Source of the DNA: Chitinophaga chungangae
GTDB lineage: Bacteria; Bacteroidota; Bacteroidia; Chitinophagales; Chitinophagaceae
Assembly (NCBI RefSeq): GCF_017742215.1
Contig: NZ_JAGHKP010000003.1
Coordinates: 988,308 to 1,052,307, forward strand
DNA length: 64,000 nucleotides
Direction: 5' to 3'
Translations under genes and position numbers: made by a program
Shown here: piece after piece, positions 17,102-25,000 of the stretch
How the letters are laid out: every line of letters begins with the position of its first letter
How positions within the stretch are numbered: position 1 is the first letter of the stretch
The notes under the pieces: generated by a model
Told to the model about the DNA's origin: nothing
Seen by the model: only the letters and a program-made list of their open reading frames with translations
Databases searched by the model: none

Positions 17102-17923
17102 ATGTCCACAAAGAAAAGAATTCTTTTTATTGCCCAAGAAATGTCGCCATACCTGGATCTGAGTGATTATGCGGCGATGGTCAATAAAATGGCGATTAAA
17201 TCTAATGAGGCCGGTCTTGAAGTGAGGGTTATCATGCCTAGGTTTGGGAACATCAACGAACGAAGGCACCGGCTGCATGAAGTGGTGAGATTGTCCGGCA
17301 TTAACATCGTGATAGACGGGGACGATTACCCCCTGATCATCAAGGTGGCTTCTTTGCCGAATGCAAGGCTCCAGGTCTATTTCCTGGACAACGAAGATTA
17401 TTTCAAGCGGAAAGCCGTGTTTAACGACGACGACGGCACGTTTTACGACGACAATGCCGCGCGCATGATATTTTTCTGTAAGGGAGCGCTCGAGACCGTG
17501 AAAAAATTCGGCTGGCCTCCGGACATTATCCATTGCAGCGGCTGGATGACCTCGCTCATCCCCGTTTATCTCAAGACCGCCTATAAAAAGGAACCGGTCT
17601 TCGCCCATTCCAAGACCGTTTTCTCCCTTGAGCCGAACTCCTTCAAGGAAAAACTGGGCGCCAGCTTCCTCAAAAAAGCCGTGATCAGCAACCAGATCAA
17701 GGAAAAGGACCTTGATTTGTATAAGGACGGCACCAACGCGGCCCTCAATAAAGGAGCCGGTAAATACGCCGATGCCGTGGTGCTTACCAGCGACAAAGCG
17801 GATAAAAAGATCGTGGAGGAGCTGAAAGCAGAAAAAGGAAAGATCATTCTCCCCTACAAAAAGGACAATGAAGATCTCGCGGATTACATCCAGCTTTATC
17901 ACCAGCTGTTAGGCGCTAAATAA
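17102..17923 (+). CDS. GT5 (starch/glycogen synthase) N-terminal domain protein, half-size
   Basis: A 273-residue protein covering only the N-terminal Rossmann domain of GT5 glycogen synthases (usually 450-500 residues). It begins KKRILFIAQEMSPYLDLSDYA, where active enzymes have the ADP-glucose-binding KxGGL after the same segment, so that site is lost. The DIIHCSGWMTSLIPVYLK block matches the family's DxVHxHDWQT region, with His and Trp kept. There is no C-terminal nucleotide-sugar domain. Similar short proteins appear in many Bacteroidota next to panC and a DUF4270 gene, exactly as here. Catalysis is unlikely alone; a regulatory or partner-dependent role is inference. Confidence 0.72.
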   Translation: MSTKKRILFIAQEMSPYLDLSDYAAMVNKMAIKSNEAGLEVRVIMPRFGNINERRHRLHEVVRLSGINIVIDGDDYPLIIKVASLPNARLQVYFLDNEDYFKRKAVFNDDDGTFYDDNAARMIFFCKGALETVKKFGWPPDIIHCSGWMTSLIPVYLKTAYKKEPVFAHSKTVFSLEPNSFKEKLGASFLKKAVISNQIKEKDLDLYKDGTNAALNKGAGKYADAVVLTSDKADKKIVEELKAEKGKIILPYKKDNEDLADYIQLYHQLLGAK

Positions 17924-18037
17924 GACGGAAAGACAAAAAATGAAAAGTTAAAACTGTAACGTGTTCATCGTTTCCTGCGTTTAACTTTCTATTTTTAGTT
18001 TTTCATTATAAGTCAACAAACCGTTCAATTCAATTAC

Positions 18038-19420
18038 GTGAAGATCAATTTCAGGAACCTGGGCTTTGCCGCTGCTTTTTTAACTGCCCTTTATGCATTT
18101 TCCGGTTGTAATGAAGCTACCGTGCTCGGTAAGGACCTCATTCCCGGCGCGGACAAAGTGGTGGTAAAAGATACAACCATCAACACCCTGATCACCCACA
18201 ATATCGCCAACACCGATTCCAGCATCTTCACCGGGCAGGATAATTTCGTAGGCGCGCTGGGCAGCTTTTATGACCCGCTGTTCGGCAAAAGCTCCGGCTT
18301 TTTATATACGCAGGTGGGCCTTCCCAAAGCGGAGTTCACTTTCGAAGGCACCGGCTGGACGGTCGATTCCGTGGTGCTGTACATCGGCTGCGATACCGTT
18401 TGGTACGGCGAGAACGCCCCGCAGAACCTGAAAGTGTACAGAATGAACGAGCCGGACTTCAAGATCGATTCCAATTACCGGTACGACCGCGCATTGTCTT
18501 ACGACCCTACCAAACTGCTGGCTTCCGCCATGGTATACCCGGTTTACCCGAAAGACTCCATCGATATTTACGGCACCAAACAGGGGCCGCAGCTGCGCAT
18601 CAAGCTGAACAACTCCTTCGGCAACGAACTGTTCCAGCAGCGTGCGGACGGTGCGTTTTTGTCCGATTCCGCCTTTAACAAATGGCTGGGCGGCCTGGCC
18701 ATCGTGCCGGACACGACCCAGGGCGTCAGCAAAACCATGCTGTTTCCGAACCTGAATACGGGCGATACGCGCATCGCGGTATATTATAAAAACACCGAAA
18801 AAGATTCCATCATCGCCAACTTCCCGTTTGTGGGCAGCCCCGGCGTAGGCGGCAGCGCGCATGCGAACTTCTTCACCCGCAATTACACCGGCACCGAAGC
18901 AGGGAACAATATCAACACGAACAAACCCGGCGGCGACAATGTGCTGTACCTGCAGGAAGCGCCCGGCATTTACGCGCAGATCCAGCTGCCTGAGATAGAG
19001 AACATCCCGAAAGCCGTGATCAATAAGGCGGAACTGGTGATCACCGAGATCAACAGCGGCAACGCCGGCAGGGACGACCTGTTCTCCGAGCCGGACCGCC
19101 TGTTCCTCATGCGTTACATCACGCACGACAGCCTCGGGTTCATTATCGATTACGGCAATCCTTCACAGCCCGACCTGACTTACTTTGGCGGTAATAAAAC
19201 TGTCATTAGTGACCTAGGCCCCTTCAAAGTAGTTCAATATAAGTTTAATATTGCACGGCATCTGCAGTTCATCCTGGACAAAAAACTGGAAAACTCGGTG
19301 CTGAAACTGGAAGCACTGTCCGGCCGTTACCCGATGGACATGAGGAGACTGAAAGCGGGCGGCGGCAACGCGACGCCTCCGGCGAACGTGAAGTTAAGGA
19401 TCATATACACTCAACTATAA
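18038..19420 (+). CDS. DUF4270 lipoprotein
   Basis: A 460-residue lipoprotein of unknown function found across Bacteroidota. It starts with GTG at 18038. The lipobox is AFSGC with the acylated cysteine at residue 24, followed by NEATVLGKDLIPG. The mature part is beta-rich with repeated aromatic and glycine blocks, consistent with an outer-membrane-anchored surface protein, and it ends at PPANVKLRIIYTQL. It lies 19 bases before metK and 114 bases after the GT5-like gene. The conserved order panC, GT5-like, DUF4270 suggests a common cell-envelope role, but none is known to me. Confidence 0.75.
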   Translation: MKINFRNLGFAAAFLTALYAFSGCNEATVLGKDLIPGADKVVVKDTTINTLITHNIANTDSSIFTGQDNFVGALGSFYDPLFGKSSGFLYTQVGLPKAEFTFEGTGWTVDSVVLYIGCDTVWYGENAPQNLKVYRMNEPDFKIDSNYRYDRALSYDPTKLLASAMVYPVYPKDSIDIYGTKQGPQLRIKLNNSFGNELFQQRADGAFLSDSAFNKWLGGLAIVPDTTQGVSKTMLFPNLNTGDTRIAVYYKNTEKDSIIANFPFVGSPGVGGSAHANFFTRNYTGTEAGNNINTNKPGGDNVLYLQEAPGIYAQIQLPEIENIPKAVINKAELVITEINSGNAGRDDLFSEPDRLFLMRYITHDSLGFIIDYGNPSQPDLTYFGGNKTVISDLGPFKVVQYKFNIARHLQFILDKKLENSVLKLEALSGRYPMDMRRLKAGGGNATPPANVKLRIIYTQL

Positions 19421-19439
19421 TCATAAGAATCCAACTTTT

Positions 19440-20693
19440 ATGCCTTATTTATTTACCTCAGAATCGGTGTCCGAAGGGCATCCGGACAAAGTGGCCGACC
19501 AGATTTCAGACGCCCTTATCGATAACTTCCTTGCATACGATATTACTTCAAAAGTAGCCTGCGAAACGCTGGTGACCACCGGGCAGGTGGTGCTGGCGGG
19601 AGAAGTGAAGTCCGACGCCTATCTCGACGTACAGGACATTGCGCGCGACGTGATCCGCCGCATCGGTTATACCAAAAGCGAATACATGTTCGAGGCAAAT
19701 TCCTGCGGTATTTTCTCCGCGATCCACGAACAGTCTCCCGACATCAACCAGGGCGTTGAGCGCAAAAGCCCCGAAGAGCAGGGCGCGGGCGACCAGGGCA
19801 TGATGTTCGGCTACGCCACCAAAGAAACTGAAAACTATATGCCGCTGGCGCTGGACCTGGCCCATAAGCTCCTCATCGAGCTGGCTGCCCTCCGCCGCGA
19901 AAATAAAGACATCAAATACCTGCGCCCCGACGCAAAATCGCAGGTAACCATCGAATATTCCGACGATAACCAGCCCATCCGCATCGACACCATCGTGATC
20001 TCCACCCAGCACGACGACTTCGACAAAGAAGCGGCGATGCTCGAGAAGATCAAAAAAGACATGATCGAGATCCTGATCCCCCGCGTGAAAAAAGACCTGA
20101 AGCCCGAGCTGCAGCAGCTGTTCACCGACAAGATCACTTATCATATCAACCCGACCGGCAAGTTCGTGATCGGCGGCCCGCACGGCGATACCGGCCTCAC
20201 CGGCCGCAAGATCATCGTAGACACCTACGGCGGCAAAGGCGCACACGGCGGCGGCGCATTCTCCGGTAAAGATCCTTCCAAAGTAGACCGTTCGGCTGCC
20301 TACGCAACCCGTCACATCGCTAAAAACCTTGTAGCGGCAGGCGTTGCAGACGAAGTGCTCGTGCAGGTTTCTTACGCCATCGGCGTGGCCAAACCCTGCG
20401 GCGTGTTCGTAGATACTTACGGCACCGGAAAGGTAGGCCTGAAAGACGGCGAGATCGCGCGTAAAGTGGAGGAGATCTTCGATCTCCGCCCGTACGCCAT
20501 CGAACAGCGCCTGAAACTGCGCAACCCGATGTACGGTGAAACCGCCGCTTACGGCCACATGGGCCGCGAAAGCAAAGTGGTGACCAAAGTATTCAACGCG
20601 GGTAAAAAGAACGAAAAGAAAGTAGACGTGGAACTGTTTACCTGGGAGAAACTGGACTATGTGGACAAAGTAAAAAAAGCGTTCGGGCTGTAA
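19440..20693 (+). CDS. metK: S-adenosylmethionine synthetase
   Basis: Makes S-adenosylmethionine from ATP and methionine. The 417 residues are full length, with ESVSEGHPDKVADQISDA (ATP and metal site), GAGDQGMMFGYAT, the P-loop-like GPHGDTGLTGRKI and GGGAFSGKDPSKVDRSAA. It follows the DUF4270 gene by 19 bases, too close for its own SAM riboswitch, and I see none. It ends in a strong terminator. Confidence 0.97.
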   Translation: MPYLFTSESVSEGHPDKVADQISDALIDNFLAYDITSKVACETLVTTGQVVLAGEVKSDAYLDVQDIARDVIRRIGYTKSEYMFEANSCGIFSAIHEQSPDINQGVERKSPEEQGAGDQGMMFGYATKETENYMPLALDLAHKLLIELAALRRENKDIKYLRPDAKSQVTIEYSDDNQPIRIDTIVISTQHDDFDKEAAMLEKIKKDMIEILIPRVKKDLKPELQQLFTDKITYHINPTGKFVIGGPHGDTGLTGRKIIVDTYGGKGAHGGGAFSGKDPSKVDRSAAYATRHIAKNLVAAGVADEVLVQVSYAIGVAKPCGVFVDTYGTGKVGLKDGEIARKVEEIFDLRPYAIEQRLKLRNPMYGETAAYGHMGRESKVVTKVFNAGKKNEKKVDVELFTWEKLDYVDKVKKAFGL

Positions 20694-20719
20694 AGCCTTG
20701 CACCGCGAAACCATATGGA

Positions 20720-20750
20720 AAGAGAGGCCTGCACAGGTCTCTCTTTTTTT
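20720..20750 (+). terminator. Rho-independent terminator after metK
   Basis: AGAGAGGCCT pairs with AGGTCTCTCT around a GCAC loop, with one G-T wobble, followed by a run of Ts. It is 27 bases past the metK stop codon. Confidence 0.88.
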
Positions 20751-20800
20751 ATGCGAATAGATCTGTTTGATTAATTTTACTGCCGTTCAATCCCCGCTTC

Positions 20801-21820
20801 ATGCAATTCAAAAAACGACTTTTTTATACCCTTTCCACCGCCTGCCCCATCGGCCTGCTGCAGAAAGCGCCCGCTTCGAGGTTGTTATTGCCTTATCACC
20901 ACCTGGTGAGCGACCGCGATGTGCCGCATATCGCGCATTTATATCCATATAAAGGCACGAAAGCATTTGAGGAAGACCTCGATTACCTGTTGAAACATTT
21001 TAATCCCGTGAGCCTGGAAGAAGTGATCGCCGCGAAGCGGGAAAACCGGCCGATGCGCGGCAATTCCTTTTTGCTGACGTTCGACGACGGTTTGCGGGAA
21101 GTGACGGAAACCATCGCGCCGATGTTGCGGCGCAAAGGCGTGCCGGGCGTGTTTTTCCTGAACAGCGCATTTTTGGATAACCGTTCGCTTTTTTACAAGT
21201 TCAAGGTCAGTCTTGCGATAGACGCGTTGCGGAAACAAACGCCGGGCCGTTCCGTTGAGACGGCGCTTGCGGAGGCGTTGCAGGCGCCGCAGGGGGAAGA
21301 CGCGGAAATTTCGTTGCGGCGGATTACCTGGCGCAGCAGAACGTTGGCGGACAAGGCGGGTGAAATATTGGGCCTGGATTTTGACGCGTACCTGAAACAT
21401 GAGAGACCTTTTATGACGCTGGATGAAGTAGGAGAGCTGGTGAAACAGGGCTTTTCGATCGGCGGGCATAGTATCGACCATCCCTATTACAAAGAATTAA
21501 GCCTTGAAGAACAAGTCGGACAAACCCTGGGGTCGGTAGACGTCCTGGCGAACCGTTTCGGTATCGGCTACCGTGTGTTCGCATTTCCGCATACGGATGC
21601 GGGCGTGAGCAGGGCGTTTTTCAAAACCGTTTTGGAGGGTGAAAACCCGCTGGACCTGGTGTTTGGCACCGGCAACCAGCAGCGTGACATGTTACCCGGT
21701 ATTTTGCACCGTTTTAACTGTGAGCGGCCGTACGTGCCGATCGGTGAGAGCGTAAAGGGCATCTTATTGCTGAACGGTTTGAAAGCTCTTGCGGGCCGTG
21801 ACGTGGTGAAAAGAAGGTAA
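20801..21820 (+). CDS. Polysaccharide deacetylase family protein
   Basis: A 339-residue NodB-homology (carbohydrate esterase 4-like) protein that would remove acetyl groups from an amino-sugar polymer. Motif 1 is LLTFDDGLREV (catalytic and metal-binding Asp pair) and motif 2 is SIGGHSIDHPYY (metal-binding His pair). Later conserved blocks include FAFPHTDAGVS. It lacks a clear signal peptide, though residues 1-22 are mildly hydrophobic. Downstream lies the giant esterase/PKD gene and then the exopolysaccharide operons, so it may belong to that system; it stands alone in its own transcription unit. Confidence 0.82.
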   Translation: MQFKKRLFYTLSTACPIGLLQKAPASRLLLPYHHLVSDRDVPHIAHLYPYKGTKAFEEDLDYLLKHFNPVSLEEVIAAKRENRPMRGNSFLLTFDDGLREVTETIAPMLRRKGVPGVFFLNSAFLDNRSLFYKFKVSLAIDALRKQTPGRSVETALAEALQAPQGEDAEISLRRITWRSRTLADKAGEILGLDFDAYLKHERPFMTLDEVGELVKQGFSIGGHSIDHPYYKELSLEEQVGQTLGSVDVLANRFGIGYRVFAFPHTDAGVSRAFFKTVLEGENPLDLVFGTGNQQRDMLPGILHRFNCERPYVPIGESVKGILLLNGLKALAGRDVVKRR

Positions 21821-21878
21821 TATACATTAAGGAATTGTGAACTCTAACTCATTTAAGCTGAATCGACTATAAAAATGT

Positions 21879-21975
21879 TTGTTATTTAGTGTTATATGCA
21901 TTATATTTAATTATGAATTATCGGAATTTTTATATTTGTTTTTCCGATGCCCTGTGGTATTAATTATTATTTTTG
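21879..21975 (+). promoter_or_regulatory. AT-rich promoter region of the giant esterase/PKD gene
   Basis: The 228-base spacer before the TTG start is strongly AT-rich. TTG (21879-21881) followed after 20 bases by TATATTTA (21902-21909) resembles the Bacteroidota TTG-N19-TAnnTTTG promoter. Two exact -7 matches, TATATTTG (21931-21938) and TATTTTTG (21968-21975), lack a correctly spaced -33. Which is used cannot be decided by eye. Confidence 0.4.
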
Positions 21976-22048
21976 CAAACAGACGAATTTGAGAACAGTA
22001 AAATAGGTATGAGGATTTTTTACTAATTGTGTCCAAATTTTAACCGAC

Positions 22049-25000
22049 TTGAAGAACCACCTGAACTTAAGCGCTGTATTGAAAAATACTGTAATCGCCG
22101 TTATTTCTATCCTTTTCCCCTATGCCACTGTATCCGCGCAGGGTAGCCAGGAGAAGATCACAGTAAACATCGCCCCGGGGAACACGACCGGTGCATGGTT
22201 GCATCTGCCGGGCGACTACGGTCAAACGACAACCAAGTACCCTTTGTTGATCTTTCTTCATGGCGTAGGCGAAGGCGGTACTGATGTGAACAAGGTATTA
22301 ACGCATGGCGTACCGAAAGAGATTGCTGCAGGAGCCAACATGGAGTTCACCGTTGGCGGAAAACTTTTCAAATTTATCGTGGTGTCTCCCCAGATCCCCA
22401 ATGGATGGGCCAGCGCCGGCATGGTGCAAAGCGTGCTGGACGACATTAAGCAGAGATACCGCGTGGATGCGTCGCGCATATACCTCACCGGCCTGAGCGC
22501 GGGAGGGTATGGTGTGCTGAATTATGTCGCTTCCGGGAAAAGCTATTCCGATAATCTTGCCGCTATCGTTCCCGTATCCACCGCTGCAATCGATGCCGAT
22601 AAAGTGGCCGGTTTGTGTAACGTCGCCGCCAGCAATGTGCCCGTGTGGATGTTGTGCGGATCGTCTGACGGGTTTCTTTCCAACCAGGAAAAATACGTTG
22701 CGCAGATCAACAGCTGTAATCCGGCGGTAAAACCCAAAGGCACTACCTTCGCCGGCGGGCACGACGGCGCGTTCTGGTCTAAAGCCTACAACACCGCGCA
22801 TACTTACCAGCCGCAGAACATTTACGAATGGATGCTGCAATACCAGCGCGGAAACGTAGATCCCGACCCGGAACCCACGCCACAGCCTCCTGTGGTTACT
22901 TTTGTTTCTTCCAGCATTACGATCAGGCTTCCCACTACTACGGCCGTAGGCGACGGCTCCGGTTCCACCGTACCGGGGAGCACTATCAGCAAATATGCAT
23001 GGGCGCAGGTTTCCGGTCCCACCACCGCCACCATCCAAAGCCCAACCGCCGCAAAAACCAATTTCAGCAATCTTGCGGAAGGCACGTATAAATTTTCCCT
23101 GACGGTTACCGCCGCAAACGGTCTCAGCACCAAAGGAGAAGTGACCGTTACGGTTCAGCCCGCAACGGCACAGCCGCCCGTGGTCGCTTTCGCCGCTTCC
23201 AGCATTTCGATCAAACTTCCCACCAATACGGCCGCGGGAGACGGCTCCGCCTCCACCGCACCGGGAAGCACCATCAACAAATACGCATGGGCACAGGTTT
23301 CCGGTCCTTCCGGCGCAGCGATCGAAAGCCCCGCCGCCGCGAAAACCAATTTCAAAAACCTTGCGGAAGGCACCTATAAATTTTCACTGACCGTTACCGA
23401 CGCGAATGGTCTCAGCACCAAAGGGGAGATCACCGTAACCGTTCAGGCGGCAGCGCCCGCTCCGGGCAGCGGCGGCTCCGTAGCCTGCGCAAGCTGTAAG
23501 CTGTTGATAGAGCCGGGCGCAGACGGCGGCGCGTATATCAGCGGCGATGGACGTGGCATCGGGCCGGGCGACACCGTATGCATCAAAGCCGGTAATTATT
23601 CGTACATCCAGTTCTTCAATTTCACCGGCTCCGCCGATAAACCGATCGTGTTCATCAATTGTGGCGGCCAGGTGAAAGCGGGCAACGGCGGTAACTACGG
23701 TATCATTTTCAACAACGTAAAATATTTCAAGCTGACCGGTTCCGGCAGTGGCGATAAATACGGGTTCCGTGTGGACGGTGTAACCAAAAAGATCAATACC
23801 GGCGTGGCCATGGGTAAAGGCTGTACCGATTACGAAGCCGAAAGGATCGAGATCACCGGTTCGGAAGCCGGCCTGATGGCGAAAGTAAACCCGGACTGCG
23901 ATCCCGCCAACCAATACCCGAACTTCGCCATCCGCAACGTAAAACTGCACGACCTGTATATCCACGACGTGATAGGCGAAGGCATGTACATCGGCAACAC
24001 CGCGCCAAACGGAACGCCTACCGATTGTAACGGTACCACGGTAGACCTGCTGCCGCCGCGCATCTACAACCTGAAGATATACAACGTGATCACGGAGAAC
24101 ACGGGCTGGGACGGCATCCAGGTGGCTTCGGCGCCGGAGAACGTAGAGATCTACAACAACAGCGTGTACAACTACGGCACCGTGAATAAAGGCAGCCAGC
24201 AGGCAGGCATTATCCTCGGCGGCGAATCCAACGGCCGGGTGTACAACAACAAAGTGATCAAAGGCACCGGCAACGCGATCGAAGTATTCGGCGTGGGGCT
24301 GTGTTATGTTTACAACAACATCGTGAGCGAAGGCGGCTTTGACGGCACCGCGGAAGGGCAAGACGCCGTTTTCGTGGACGACAGGCCCACAAAATACAAC
24401 AACAAACCGCTGCAGGTTTACATCTTCAACAACACTGTCGTAAACTCAGCCAGGGATGCGATCCGCATTCTTAATTCCAAAGGCACCATCGGCTCGGGCA
24501 ACCTGCTGTACAACAACCTGGTGATCAATGCCGGCTCTGTGGCGAAATACGGAGACCGCGGTTATATCAACATCGAAGCCGGTATCGATTATACTTCGGA
24601 GGACAATATTACCGGGGCGAACATCAATGGTTTCGGTTTTGTAAATCCAGGCGCAAAAGATTTTCACATCGGCGCAGGCTCGCCTGCTATCGATAAAGGA
24701 CGTGACCTGAGCGCGTATTTCACTACGGACTACGACAGCGATCCCCGCCCGATGGGCGCGGCTTTCGACGTGGGCGCAGACGAATATACCGCGGGCGCGC
24801 CGGTGAACAAACCGCCGGTAGCCAGGGCGGGCAACGATATCACTATCACGCTGCCGGCTTCCACCGCAACGCTCGACGGCACCGGCTCCGACGATCCGGA
24901 CGGTTCGATCTCTTCTTATCTCTGGGAGCAGGTTTCCGGCCCGAAGACCGCTACTATCGGGAACGGCTCTACGAATAAAGCGGCTATCACGAATATGACC

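Noticed and set aside
16970..17902. A 310-codon minus-strand open frame across the GT5-like gene
   Set aside because: It lies opposite a gene with clear family similarity and a good promoter, and its translation has no recognisable pattern.
19421..19439. SAM riboswitch before metK
   Set aside because: Only 19 bases separate metK from the DUF4270 gene; no riboswitch can fit.
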